From Metridium senile (Eukaryota > Cnidaria > Anthozoa > Actiniaria > Metridiidae), in NCBI GenBank assembly GCA_949775045.1, contig OX459104.1, forward strand, positions 6,281,306 to 6,345,305: 64,000 bases of DNA. Reading direction: 5' to 3'. Below, one piece after another: positions 37,875 through 50,318 of this stretch (the stretch's first letter is position 1; the number at the start of each line of letters is the position of its first letter). Position numbers and translations under genes: made by a program. The notes under the pieces are model-generated. The model had not been told where the DNA came from. It saw only the letters and a list, made by a program, of their open reading frames with translations, and searched no databases.

Positions 37875-39164
37875 ATTGGGGAATACATGACACATAGCAC
37901 ATGTAACGCCGACCGCTCGACGGGCCTTCGAAGCCCGCCTCCCAATGGCAAAGAATTACACAAGAAAACATGAATATTGAGACAGAGCTACGAGTGACCA
38001 CTACAACACCCGCAACTCTGGTAGAGGAAAAGGAAAAATGACAATGCATATAATATGAATGGACATGATATGTGGATGACAATGAACTTTTGTGATTTGG
38101 TAGAGGAAAACGACAAATGATAACACATCATATATATAATACAATAAGCGAAAAATGTCCGCATCTTATTCCAATAGACCCGCCCACTGTGCCACCAAAC
38201 GAATTCCAAAAATGCTAAGAACAGGTAATTGAGGGTGCAATAGGGGGTAAACTGGAACGATAAATTAAATGCTTGCAACACTAGAAATCAAAGTCGTCTC
38301 GCAGCGATCTCACCTCGGACGCCATCTTGGATTATCATTGACACAGGAAGCCCAATCATTCCTAAGAGCAGCCCGTTCAGGGTATGACGTCACTCAATGG
38401 AAAGACCTGTTTTTCATGAGGAAAAGTAGTGAATTTTTCACGGGTACCCCGAATAGTATAATATGAATAGCAGGTTAATATGATAAGAGAATGGCAATGA
38501 CAATGAGTTGTTTTTGTATTTTGATTTTTATATTGCGAAAGGGATACTATGAGAGAAAGAGAGGACTAAACTGCAGGAAGGTACTTTTCCTTCCTTGTTA
38601 CAGTTTAAAAAAAATACATTGAGAGAAGAGAACAAATCACAACTAAACTACAGACAGATACTTATCCTTCCTTACTCAGTTTAGAATTAAGAGAAGAAAT
38701 TAAGAAAAACAAAACACAGCTGAAGTGTAGGAGATACGTACTTATCCTTCCTTATGGGCCAGATTGGAAAATAGTTCTGCTTTATTTGTTACCCAATAAA
38801 GATCGATTATTATTATTACAGTTTAGAAAAAATACGTTGAGAGAAGAGAAAAGAGGTCTTTTGGCAAACTATTGGGGGAATCAAGATTGTCTTAATGTTT
38901 GGCGAGAATTTGCCCAAGACATTGCAAGCTCTATGGAATAAGCGACGGAGAGAGACAGATGTAAATTAAAACGGGCAATGTCGACTCGAGCTTGGACTTG
39001 ACAGGAATCTGGCTGAATATTGTTGGGACGGAAATCATTTCTAGCCATCCACACACAATTTTTAATTAGATGCGAAAAGGACACAAAAACAGGAGGGACA
39101 ATTTCCAGTTCCTGGTCATTGTACCTAAAAAGGAGATGTCTTGCTCGGAGGGAAGGGCTAACCC
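37875..39164. other. No gene recognised
   Basis: Frames of 65-106 codons (37762, 37988, 38269) lack domains. A diffuse repeat of GATACTTATCCTTCCTTA-type words with GAGAAGAGAA lies around 38560-38860. Nothing else is supported. Confidence 0.45.
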
Positions 39165-40485
39165 CATTCTAGCTTGTAAATTAGAGAGACAAAGAATTAA
39201 AATAGAAATAAATAAATAAATAACCGATACCAGTCTACCAAGAGGAGCAGGTTTACCCCTGTAACAGAAGCCAATGGTGATCAAATATGGCACCTCTCGC
39301 TTCGAAAACCGCGCACTATATATAATAGCTAACCAAATGAACTCAAACAAATATAGTAAAAAGTAAAAAGTACAGTCAACGTTTGAGTAAAGAAAACTAC
39401 CAAAAGGAGTTCAACTACTCAAGATGAATACATTCACAGTAACACTTTATTTTGCGTAACGACACAGCATAATGCTCATCATAATGAGTAACATGTTCTA
39501 AATTTACCTAAAATAGCGAATAAGATATATTGACAATACAATCTAATATGTAGTACTTTGAAAGGATACTTTTTAGGGCATTTAGAAAAGTAAAAATAAA
39601 AAGCACTAATATTTAGGGGGTGTTTACACAGGACTAGGATAATCACTGAGACCTACCTAGCAAGCGAATTAACTTTACTATTCGTTCACATGAGAACTTG
39701 TCGAAGTATAGGCTATTGAATCATCAATGTTAATAAAGTGAGTGCATGCAACACAAATAACACAAATGTTTCTCGATCAACCCTAGAAGACGAGTTATCT
39801 CTACTCTTTCCGTTTACATGTGTCAAGCATAACCCTATACTAGGATCTTCCTATATCTGAGACATGATGTTCTTAGTGATAGGAGATTGGGACTTCTAGC
39901 CAACTGTGCTACTTGTTTCTAATTTGTACTAATATGCTTTAATTATTTTGTTTTCTATTGTATTTATCTGACTATTGCATGCGCACTCTGACTGAGTACA
40001 CTTTGTTTCACGGGTTATTATAAAACCAATCTATTAAACGTGATACATTCTAAATGTCATACTATGAACATAAATCAAAAACTGATGAGAGAAAAAATGA
40101 ATAAAGGTACTTTTTAAATCTAAAAAAGTACTAAATCTAAATAGCACGTATTCGTGACCGGAAAATTTGTCCATGGCGTGGTTCTGCCAAAGAACTTGAT
40201 ATGGTCCTCTTTGCAATCTGGAATGACAGCTTGGCCTTTGCATCGAAGTGAGGCTAACGTTGATCTTGCAATGATAGAGTCAAGTGAATAATTGTCCCGT
40301 AAGGTGTTAAACATGTCTCTATCATTGCAAGCTCAACGTTCGTCTCGCTTCGGTGCAAAGGCCCGGCTACCTTTTAAGATGGCGCAGGGAACTGTGAAGG
40401 GTGATTGACGAGAGCCGTGAAGTGGTCTTTTAGTCTCTTATAGTGACAAACGTTTTTTTCCAGTATATGTTCTGTGCATGTTAAT

Positions 40486-40929
40486 CTAATAAAAGGTGAT
40501 CAGATATTCCGGGTACACTTGGTTGTCATGACATGCAACAAACATTTCTGGGTCATTGACATCGTTTACAGTAGTGTCGTAAGTAATTGTGGGATTGCGT
40601 GGATGTTTTTGTGGAGGTGCAATCATTTTATGATTTCCAACTGTAATCATCATCATCAATGTTTCCCGCTCGGCGCGTGATCGGCCTTGGGGCGTGATTG
40701 CTTGGAGCAAGGGAACCTACGCTCCAACAACCGCGTGAAGTCCTTTTTATTCAACATAGATCTTAACGCCTGTTGCCTATCTATTCCAAGTAGTTCTAAG
40801 TAAACTGCCCAACCAGAACACAAGCCAGGTACATACGACGTTTACCATTCCGGTCAGGAGGGGAATAGGTGCCCTGCATTGAGTAAGACGCATCTCGAGC
40901 AAAGTAGACTCCTTTACCATAGACTGTAG
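40486..40929 (-). pseudogene. PARP last exon, copy C, disrupted by an insertion
   Basis: The exon begins after TTTCTAG with the [14 protein letters not shown] block and [13 protein letters not shown], then is split by ~154 bp of foreign DNA (40648-40801). It resumes at VGNHKMIAPPQKHPRNP and ends YPEYLITFY, TAG. Apart from the insertion the reading frame is better kept than in copy A. Confidence 0.8.
40648..40801. mobile_element. ~154-bp insertion in PARP pseudoexon, unclassified
   Basis: It is absent from copies A and B at the same exon position. It starts near ATCATCATCATCAATG and contains GGGGCGTGATTGCTTGGAGC and CAACCGCGTGAAGTCC. The TAA at both junctions could be a short target duplication. 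It is perhaps a SINE fragment, but the family was not recognised. Confidence 0.5.
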
Positions 40930-41589
40930 CTAGAAAGACAATAAAATATATCATATTATTAAAGGGTTTAAACGTAACCTTTAAACACAATAACGAGCAA
41001 ATTCCAAGGCCGTGGGACGAGTACTTTTATAGTTCCAATTGCAAAATTGCGCCTCGAGACAGCAACGATTTTGGTTGTCTTTAGGCATTTGCATTTTTTC
41101 CTTATTTTTTATTGCTGATATAATTTTTGAATGTAAAGGTTATAGAGGCTTAAAACGGGAAACAACTCTCTAGAACAACATTAGTTTGAAACTGTCGGGG
41201 ATGCGATAAAAACGCTTCTGAGCTTTTTCGCGCGCAAAATCACCTGGTAATCACTATCGTTGGACAAGTTATTCGTTCAACTTGTACTTCGTTCATTTAG
41301 GGTTTCCAAACACTCGAAAGCATAAAAGCATTTGGCATAGGTCATTATGTTTTCAAAAGTTTAACTAAAGCCTGGTTCACACTAGCGACATAAGCATAAG
41401 CAACATACGCAGACTTTGCTCATAAGCCGCACATGTATTTAATTTCTCACACCTATTAAAAAAATGCTTCAATAAGCTTATGCTTATGTCGCTAGTGTGA
41501 ACAAGAATTTTAAGTTTTAGTTATTAAAACGAAACAGTCGCTTTCTTTTTTGAAATATTACTAACTTGAACGGCCTGTGCAAGACACTT

Positions 41590-42343
41590 ACCATTTTTTC
41601 CACAATAGCTCCTATTAAAACCCTTATGGTTGATCAATTTACATGTATCAACAGCTGTACCTTTTCGTTGCTGCCATCTTTGTCATCCATCTTTTGCTTT
41701 TTCACCATATATCCACGGTAAAGCTCAGGATTTTGAACGCGTTGAATTTTCACAATGTTAATGGGTGACGACTTGATTTAAGAAATGAAATACGTCTTCT
41801 GTGTTTTCACGCGCTAATGAAAACCGAGATGCGTTTGGGAGAATTCGAGAGCAGATCAGTCCAAACACGAGACGAAGTCGAGTGTTTGGACCTGCTCGAG
41901 AATTCTCCCAAACGTATCGAGGTTTTCATAAGCCAGTGAAAAAACAGAAGACGTGTTTCATTTCTTTTATAAAATAACAATCGCGCGAAAAGACGAAAAA
42001 AATGCCCTTTTATTCGTTTGACGATGTCATTTCTCCCTACGTTGCTTTTTCTCGAAACTGACCAATAAGCGCGCGCGAAAGATCAAAACAACGGATAAAC
42101 TGACCGTTGAATGAGCGCGCGCGTTAGAAAATGGCGTGAGTGTGTTTCATGCTCTCATGAAACACGGTTGTTTGACCAATCATCGCGCGCGTACTATCCC
42201 AATTATTTTATAATACTGCATTCTGTATTCGGTCGTATTCTTGTTGGTTTTTAAAGGGGTCCAGTTTTACAAGATGGAGATCTTTTTCTTTTCCATTAGT
42301 ATCCTTTGGTTGAGAATCCCAGTGGTGTGGCAATGGAATACCT
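41590..42343 (-). pseudogene. PARP catalytic exon, copy C, split by a foldback insertion
   Basis: Minus strand: acceptor GTTTTAG at 42344, then IPLPHHWDSQPKD, KDLHLVKLDPFKNQQEYDRI up to about 42223. A ~445-bp foldback (41778-42222) follows, and the exon resumes at SSPINIVKI...NPELYRGYMVKKQKMDDKDG. Frame damage appears before FNRSY, and a GT donor lies near 41590. It is the parallel of exon 3 of the gene at 5080-10807 but has no poly-A run. Confidence 0.75.
41778..42222. mobile_element. Foldback insertion in PARP pseudoexon
   Basis: A long hairpin (AAATGAAATACGTCTTCTGT, GTTTGGGAGAATTCGAG and inverse) occupies 41779-41969. A second small hairpin GTGTTTCATG/CATGAAACAC sits near 42150, among GCGCGCGC motifs. 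It is absent from the paralogous exon at 7623-7962. Confidence 0.65.
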
Positions 42344-43109
42344 AAAACACCATTATATAGTTTAAAATGCTGCATCGCGAGCCGAAAATTTCATTAGATA
42401 ACTTCCTAATAGACTAAATCGGCTAACGTGTTGCTATGTATGTTTCTATCCAATTCAAATATTTTGGGAATATGTAAAAATTCTTTGTCTAATGTATTCA
42501 ATATCACGTGGAAAATGTTTCGAACACTGACACGTTTTAATTCCTATTGTTTTTTTTTTATTAATGTATGGCGGGCGGTGGGAGGGGGATTATAGGCAAA
42601 ATTACCTGTCGTCTTTTCCGAATATTACGCGACCCCCCTTCCTGGTTGGCAAAAACATCAAAGCCCTCTTTATTTGCACAGTTTATTACTAAAGCTGCAT
42701 ACCGATTAGTAACAACCCCCCTCCCTTATAGATTCCGAAAACAACGTGAGCCACTCAACATTGCCGACCCCCTTCTACACTAATAAATGAAAGCCCCCTT
42801 ACGAGCATTCTTGATATTTGATAATGATCAATTGATCAATGTTCAAGTTATTGAGGAGATTAATAATGGTAATAGCGCTAAAGAACCGAAAAGCTTAAGA
42901 TTGTTACACTATTGAATTCTGTGGTGTTTCCCGTGTCTCCGGCTTGTTATGTCACAAAGGTCACGTAGTTAGTCCTGGCTTGTAAATACGATTTCAATAG
43001 AGCGGAAATAGCGATGATAGATGTGTAGGCTGAAGTCAACAAACAACAGCAGGATACCAGAACTCTTTATAGTTGATTTTCTTAAAAACGATTAATAGCG
43101 TTTTAGGTC
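42344..43109. other. No gene recognised
   Basis: No exon-like sequence. A 71-codon frame at 42568 starts in a G-rich tract and has no domain. Confidence 0.45.
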
Positions 43110-43421
43110 ATTTTTAGTGAGTTCCAGGAACACCGGATTTCAACCGATTTTGTTCAAAATTTTCACAATTGATGAATAATACCTCAAGTCCAAAATCATG
43201 TCTAATTTTTTGGATATCTTGTCTCGTTTTAAAGTTATTGTACGATTTCTATAAAAATAGCTAAAAATCGCGTATATCAACTTTGAAAGCAGATAGTTAA
43301 TGCAAACGTGTTAATAAAAAAAAAAGAAACGCAGTTTTAGAGATCAAACTGTGCTCTAAACGATGGCATTAACAGTTTGTAAGTACAACACAATCCGGTG
43401 TTCCTGGAACTTCTTAAAAAT
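43110..43421. mobile_element. MITE with AGTTCCAGGAACACCGG termini
   Basis: The left arm CATTTTTAGTGAGTTCCAGG and then AACACCGGATT is mirrored at the right end (AATCCGGTGTTCCTGGAACT...TAAAAATG). Arms about 31 bp, body non-coding. It lies immediately outside the EnSpm-like element. Confidence 0.75.
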
Positions 43422-43639
43422 GAGCGGTCAAAAATCATAAGATACCCACTAAAAAAAACGAGCCGTATTCACAGGAAATATTTTCAATTTCCCAAATGGG
43501 AAATTTATGGGAAAAATTCCCAAACTTGGAAAAATATTGGAATATTAATTCCCCAATTTTGGGAAATTACTGGGAAATACCAATCTTTTTCTTTTGTACC
43601 ACAATATATACCCAAAATTGGAATAACATCATGACTGTT

Positions 43640-46135
43640 TTCCAAATCAAACCCAAGAGAGGGAAAATAATGGAAAATATTTCCCAGTGAAAACCCAAAG
43701 CTGTTAAATTGTTATTCTCATTTTCCAAATAAAACCCAACAGAGGGAAAATAATGGAAAATATTTCCCAGTGAAAACCCAAAGCTGTTAAATTGTTATTC
43801 TCATTTTCCAAATAAAACCCAACAGAGGGAAAATAATGGAAAATATTTCCCAGTGAAAACCCAAAGCTGTTAAATTGTTATTCTCATTTTCCAAATAAAA
43901 CCCAACAGAGGGAAAATAATGGAAAATATTTCCCAGTGAAAACCCAAAGCTGTTAAATTGTTATTCTCATTTTCCAAAAAAAAACCAACAGAGGGAAAAT
44001 AATGGAAAATATTTCCCAGTGAAAACCCAAAACTGTTAAATTGTTATTCTCATTTTCCAAATAAAACCCAAGAGAGGGAAAATAATGGAAAATATTTCCC
44101 AGTGAAAACCCAAAGCTGTTAAATTGTTATTCTCATTTTCCAAATAAAACCCAAGAGAGGGAAAATAATGGAAAATATTTCCCAGTGAAAACCCAAAGCT
44201 ATTAAATTGTTATTCTCATTTTCCAAATAAAACCCAAGAGAGGGAAAATAATGGAAAATATTTCCCAGTGAAAACCCAAAGCTGTTAAATTGTTATTCTC
44301 ATTTTCCAAATAAAACCCAACAGAGGGAAAATAATGGAAAATATTTCCCAGTGAAAACCCAAAGCTATTAAATTGTTATTCTCATTTTCCAAATAAAACC
44401 CAACAGAGGGAAAATAATGGAAAATATTTCCCAGTGAAAACCCAAAGCTATTAAATTGTTATTCTCATTTTCCAAATAAAACCCAAGAGAGGGAAAATAA
44501 TGGAAAATATTTCCCAGTGAAAACCCAAAGCTGTTAAATTGTTATTCTCATTTTCCAAATAAAACCCAACAGAGGGAAAATAATGGAAAATATTTCCCAG
44601 TGAAAACCCAAAGCTATTAAATTGTTATTCTCATTTTCCAAATAAAACCCAACAGAGGGAAAATAATGGAAAATATTTCCCAGTGAAAACCCAAACCTAT
44701 AAAATTGTTATTCTCATTTTCCAAATAAAACCCAACAGAGGGAAATTAATGGAAAATATTTCCCAGTGAAAACACAAACCTATAAAATTGTTATTCTCAT
44801 TTTCCAAATAAAACCCAACAGAGGGAAAATGATGGAAAATATTTTCCAGTGAAAACCCAAACCTATTAAATTGTTATTCTCATTTTCCAAATATAAACCA
44901 ACAGAGGGAAAATGATGGAAAATATTTCCCAGTGAAAACCCAAACCTATTAAATCGTTATTCTCATTTTCCAAATAAAACCCAAGAGAGGGAAAATAATG
45001 GAAAATATTTCCCAGTGAAAACCCAAAGCTGTTAAATTGTTATTCTCATTTTCCAAATAAAACCCAACAGAGGGAAAATAATGGAAAATATTTCCCAGTG
45101 AAAACCCAAAGCTATTAAATTGTTATTCTCATTTTCCAAATAAAACCCAACAGAGGGAAAATAATGGAAAATATTTCCCAGTGAAAACCCAAACCTATAA
45201 AATTGTTATTCTCATTTTCCAAATAAAACCCAACAGAGGGAAATTAATGGAAAATATTTCCCAGTGAAAACCCAAACCTATAAAATTGTTATTCTCATTT
45301 TCCAAATAAAACCCAACAGAGGGAAAATGATGGAAAATATTTCCCAGTAAAAACCCAAACCTATTAAATTGTTATTCTCATTTTCCAAATATAAACCAAC
45401 AGAGGGAAAATGATGGAAAATATTTCCCAGTGAAAACCCAAACCTATTAAATCGTTATTCTCATTTTCCAAATAAAACCCAACAGAGGGAAAATAATGGA
45501 AAATATTTCCCAGTGAAAACCCAAAGCTGTTAAATTGTTATTCTCATTTTCCAAATAAAACCCAACAGAGGGAAAATAATGGAAAATATTTCCCAGTGAA
45601 AACCCAAAGCTATTAAATTGTTATTCTCATTTTCCAAATAAAACCCAACAGAGGGAAAATAATGGAAAATATTTCCCAGTGAAAACCCAAACCTATAAAA
45701 TTGTTATTCTCATTTTCCAAATAAAACCCAACAGAGGGAAATTAATGGAAAATATTTCCCAGTGAAAACCCAAACCTATAAATTGTTATTCTCATTTTCC
45801 AAATAAAACCCAACAGAGGGAAAATGATGGAAAATATTTCCCAGTGAAAACCCAAACCTATTAAATTGTTATTCTCATTTTCCAAATATAAACCAACAGA
45901 GGGAAAATGATGGAAAATATTTCCCAGTGAAAACCCAAACCTATTAAATTGTTATTCTCATTTTCCAAATAAAACCCAACAGAGGGAAAATGATGGAAAA
46001 TATTTCCCAGTGAAAACCCAAACCTATTACATTGTTATTCTCATTTTCCAAATAAAACCCAACAGAGGGAAAATAATGGAAAATATTTCCCAATAAAAGC
46101 CAAACCAGTAAATTTTTTAAATTTCTGTTCTCATT
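43640..46135. repeat. 83-bp subterminal tandem array
   Basis: About 30 units of 83 bp, each with TTTTCCAAATAAAACCCAAC, GAGGGAAAATAATGG and AAATATTTCCCAGTGAAAAC. Variants (AAGCTGTT, AAGCTATT, AACCTATA) recur in blocks, so groups of units were copied together. The GGGAAAATA word is shared with the 33-bp array at the opposite end. Confidence 0.95.
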
Positions 46136-46335
46136 TTCCAAATGGCTTGCAAATACCTTGCAATGGCTTGACAGCCTGCACAATTTTATTATTTTAATTA
46201 ATGATAATAATAGTCTGATCACTGCAATTATTCCTACCAAAAGTAGCAATCCAACTTGGCTATCAATCATAAATATCAAAACTTACATTTACTTAATACT
46301 AGGAATACTAGGTTGCCTTTTCCCAGCAGTTTGCA

Positions 46336-49300
46336 TTAACCCATAGACCATGAAACTGTGTTTTTGGCTCCTCTACCAATTACTTCCCTGACTAGAATAT
46401 TGTCATTGGGGGGTTTCTTAACAAAGAAATATACATCAACTGTTTGCCTTTCATGGTCGATCCCAACCACTTTGCCATACCACAGGTCATCAGGAAATTG
46501 CCCCTGGATAATAAGCATGTCATTGTTTTCTGGATAGACAGGTGCTACAACACGATACGGTAAATTCCTAAGTTTTCTTGTGTAATCAACCACTGTTGAA
46601 ATGCTGTTACCACAATCATAAAGGATAACTTTTCTTTTGACATCACTTATTAAAAAGAAGGCATTCTCAGGGCTGGCCTCTACCCTTACCTTGGGGAAAG
46701 CATTTAGTACATTTGTCACTCTTTGACCACTAGCATCAACATAAAATGGCTTTATGGTACCTTTACCAACTAGTTGGTAATTGGTGCCTTGGCAGTTTAC
46801 TGATAGGAACTTTGAAATTGAAACTACAGTATCATTGTTTAGCAGCGAAACAATAGCACTGTCATTACTTGCAAGAGTAGCACCTTCAAAAACAAGATTT
46901 CTAAAATAGCACTTTTGTGCAATTAGGCATACACTTGATACTTGAGATATCGGAAGCATAAGAGTAGCTGCTAGTTTTTGATGCTCATCGTTGTTCAACT
47001 CCTCCACTTTATTTACAGTTCCAATCAACAGCAAGTTACAGTTGTCTTTGTTACAAACATGCTTTGCTGTATTAACTGAGCAGACTATACCCTGATTAAA
47101 AAAATGAGTTATTAGTATAAAAATCAAAATGATTTAATAATTAAATAATTTCTATAGCGCATCAATTATATAATATTCTGCTGTGCTTTACAACAGTAGA
47201 TAATGAAATTATAAAATTATATAAATATATGAGTTATATAAATGTATATATCATATCCATTTTGAAATCACTAAGAAATCCTGTATTCTGATTGGTTCTT
47301 AGCAGCTGTGATATGTGCAATAATTGCACCATTTTATGGATTTATTGCATCATTTGTATAGACCGCCTATTTCATTGGTAAATACTTGTTATTTATCACA
47401 GATTTAGATGTAATTTAGTTTGAATTCAAAATGGATATGATAAAAGTGATAATTGAACTTCGTGTCGTGCAATTTTGGTCTGATATCAAACTTGCAATTA
47501 CAAATCACACTCTCCCTATGCGGCCGTGTGATTTTGTTATCCCTTTTTTGAGATCAGACCAAATTGCACTCCACTTAGTTCAATTACCATTATTTATTTA
47601 ATTTATTTATAATCAAAACAAATTTAATTCATTAATTTACCTGTTTTAAATCATACTGTTTGTGAGGTTTTTCAACTTGTACTTCCAACCCTTTCAGAAA
47701 TTCTCTGCGCATTTCTGCACCAGCATAAGATTTCTCAACTTCTTTACAATTATGCGACTTCTTGACATAGCTTTTGACTGCACGCTCGAAGACTGCGCAC
47801 CAGTAGTTATCTGTTGCAGAAAAGTTCAATATGTCCTCATGGATATGAAGCATATTATGGACAGAAATGGTACACATTTCAAGTCCTTGGACCTCCTCAA
47901 TTTTAACATTAAGTCGTTGAGCAAGGACTTTATGAAGTTCTATCATATCATTTGACCATCCATCTCTGCCACACACAAAATGTAACTCTGTAAATCTTGA
48001 AACAGAACCTAAGATTTCAAGCTCATTCCAATCATCCAATTTCCCTTCAAGAATACATTCCAGCATAGGATATGCAAATTTTTGTAAACCCTCTGCTTTC
48101 CAATAAGATAGTCCATTATTGTCTTTTCCTACTGGAACTGGCAGCCTTCCATTCTTATTCTCAGCATCCCAAGGGAAAGTCTTGATCTCATCATCCAGGT
48201 ATGAGTTATCTAGAAGCTCCAATTCAAGTAGCCTTTGCATTTGATTTTTGCACAAATTTAAAGGGACAGTGTGAAAAACATCAATTATTGTATGATGAAG
48301 AACATCAAATTTGTACAATGGATACAAATACTTGTGAAGGATACTTATCCCAGTTAGTCCTATATCAGATGACAATTGTTTTCTAACAGTTTTTCTTGTT
48401 TCATTTGCAACATCATATAAATTATCTTCTTCAGCCATTATATCCCTGGGCTCCCATGGGTAGCGTATATGTTTGCGATTATCACCATAATAGTAACGAT
48501 TTGATAATTGACTTTGCTGACCTTTAAGCTTACACCTCCTACATGGGCACTTACCCTGGTTGAGAAACTTGCCTATTTCACATTGACCTGGATGGTCGCC
48601 ACTCCAGCATATCAAAAGAACCCTAACAGTAGTAACTGGGTGCGGTTGAAATTGGTCAATATCTATTCCTGGGGGATATTGGACTTGAAAACCATTAATG
48701 AAGCCTTCAGTTAAATCATTCATCAAAGGTTCTAAAAATGGATCAAATCGTTCAGGTATATCACATGGCACTGAAGTGCATGGTACAAAACCCACCACAT
48801 AAACCTCATCTACATGTGAACGTTTTTTCTTATACATATTGGCTATGGATACTTCGAAGGAACCACAACTTCTTTTACTTGTTCGGAAAGGCTGCCAGGC
48901 ATCCCAATGTCCTATTAAAGCTAAGTTTAAAGGGCAACCTTTAGCTGTTTTAAGTTTATAAGTGAATGACTCCAAACAATTTGGACAGTCTACCAAGGAG
49001 TTTCCGTTGTCATCCTTACTGCACTCTAAAAGGATATCAGCTGAAATTGCATCATTACAAAAGAGGCATCTTGTAGGCAAAGTCCATGTTTTACTAGGAT
49101 CCCAGAACCACTGGACGTCAATCCATCTTTGCCCATCCCATATCTCTTTCTTCATTGGCCAGCTTAATTCACGTCCTAGCCAATGGTCTCTTTCTTCCCA
49201 ATGTGCCAACATTTTTGTGCACATTGTCTCATTTTTAAACCAATTTTTTACTTTGCTTTTTAATCCAAGATAGCAGTACTTTATATAACCTGTATTGCCA

Positions 49301-50028
49301 CAGTTTGGACATTCCTCATCTTTGCCATCCATCACACTCCACTTCCGAGAATAATAATATTTACGTTTTTTTTGTCCTTTATAAGTTGTTTCTCTAGACT
49401 CTCTACAAATGCAAATGTAGTATTCTTTGGCATCATCGAAGCCCTCTTCCTTGAGGAGGGATTGGGCTTGATTCCAGTTATTTGGCCATAAAGAACAAAG
49501 AATATCAATATCGACATCATCTCCTATAGAGGTGAGGAGCATCTTCTTCCCGTATTTGAGTATATCCTCGAATGTTTTTATAGAGCCACCACTATCTTCT
49601 TTTATAGTCAGTGCGTCAAGAATCCCCTCCACAACTAACTTTCGAATTGGATTAAATTGTTCGTCATTTATGGTTGATTCAATATTAACGGTTGATTGTT
49701 GTTCCCTTCCTTCAGTTTCCTCCTGGATGTCCATTGCTTCAGACTCAACACAAAAGTTCATTGTAGCTTCTTCCTGTGCATCCTCGGATTCGTCCATATC
49801 AGATGAAATATCTGAATCAATGAACGAATCATTTTGAATTAAACTTGCTTCTCTCCAATGTCGTATCTCCGTACTACAACACGTTGCTTTTCCACGACAA
49901 TTCCAGCACGGACAATGAACATGTGTGAATGGTTTTTCTTCACAATCACACGCTGAAACATCATTTCTTTGCCATGTATTAATCACACTTTGACTCTCGT
50001 TGTTGGCCATCTTGTTTTTTGCATTCAT
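46336..50028 (-). CDS. EnSpm/CACTA (TNP2-like) transposase, two exons
   Basis: Exon 1 (50028-47641) and exon 2 (47091-46336) join in phase 0 across CAG|GTAAAT and AATCAG|GG, predicting 1047 residues. The N-terminus has a cysteine-rich cluster (CDCEEKP...HVHCPCWNCRG), an acidic stretch, and zinc-ribbon pairs (CPNCGNTGYIKYC; CLFCNDA and CPNCLESF). The central part carries LICWSGDHPGQCE and GKCPCRRCK, followed by HNMLHIHEDIL and NYWCAVFERAVKSYVKKS, which match my knowledge of Transposase_21 plus DUF4218-type C-terminal regions. The exon 2 end (DDLWYGKVVGIDHERQTVDV) resembles a chromo/Tudor-like tail. It should recognise element ends and cut. The frame is intact. It is transcribed away from the companion gene from a shared promoter. 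Confidence 0.75.
47453..47590. repeat. Hairpin insertion in the transposase intron
   Basis: The left arm (GTGATAATTGAACTTCGTGT, GCAATTTTGGTCTGAT) is inverted on the right (ATCAGACCAAATTGCACTCC, AGTTCAATTACCAT). It is a small foldback in the single intron. Confidence 0.65.
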
Positions 50029-50104
50029 CAGTCCAAAGTGTCAGCGGATAAACTTTACAAAATAGTCTCAACCAATAGCCTGTCGCGATAAATAGCCTGA
50101 CCAA

Positions 50105-50232
50105 AAAGGCGGGAAAAATGTCCAATCAGATCAACCGTAATATTATAGCAATATTTGGCGGGAAAAATGTCCAATCAGATCAACTGTAATATTGTAGCAC
50201 CATTTGGCGGGAAAAATATCCAATCAGATCAA
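50105..50232. promoter_or_regulatory. Bidirectional promoter with three E2F-CCAAT repeats
   Basis: Three 49-bp direct repeats lie between the divergent genes. Each has GGCGGGAAAAATRTCCAATC (GGCGGG at 50108, 50157 and 50206) followed by AGATCAAC. TTTGGCGGGAAA is the textbook E2F/DP site and CCAATCAG is a strong NF-Y box. A further CCAAT lies at about 50072. The gap between the two start codons is only 290 bp (50029-50318). Confidence 0.75.
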
Positions 50233-50318
50233 CTGTAAGTCCTGTAATAACGCTTGGGCGAGCAAAAGACGTGTGCTTTATATGCGGAATTCCTCTTTTA
50301 CTCGTTCACACTGCCAGG

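Larger units (their letters stand above)
39165..41050 (-). repeat. Segmental repeat copy C
   Basis: Same unit and orientation as copy A (1930-3940), with internal differences: loss of some flank between 39880 and 39900 and an extra ~154 bp at 40648-40801. Beyond 41050 the similarity to copy B continues (inverted) through the PARP intron to the next exon at about 41590-42343, so C descends from a longer gene copy than A shows. Confidence 0.8.

Noticed and set aside
43640..46135. CRISPR-like regular repeats
   Set aside because: Units are contiguous with no unique spacers, and the genome is eukaryotic; it is a tandem minisatellite.
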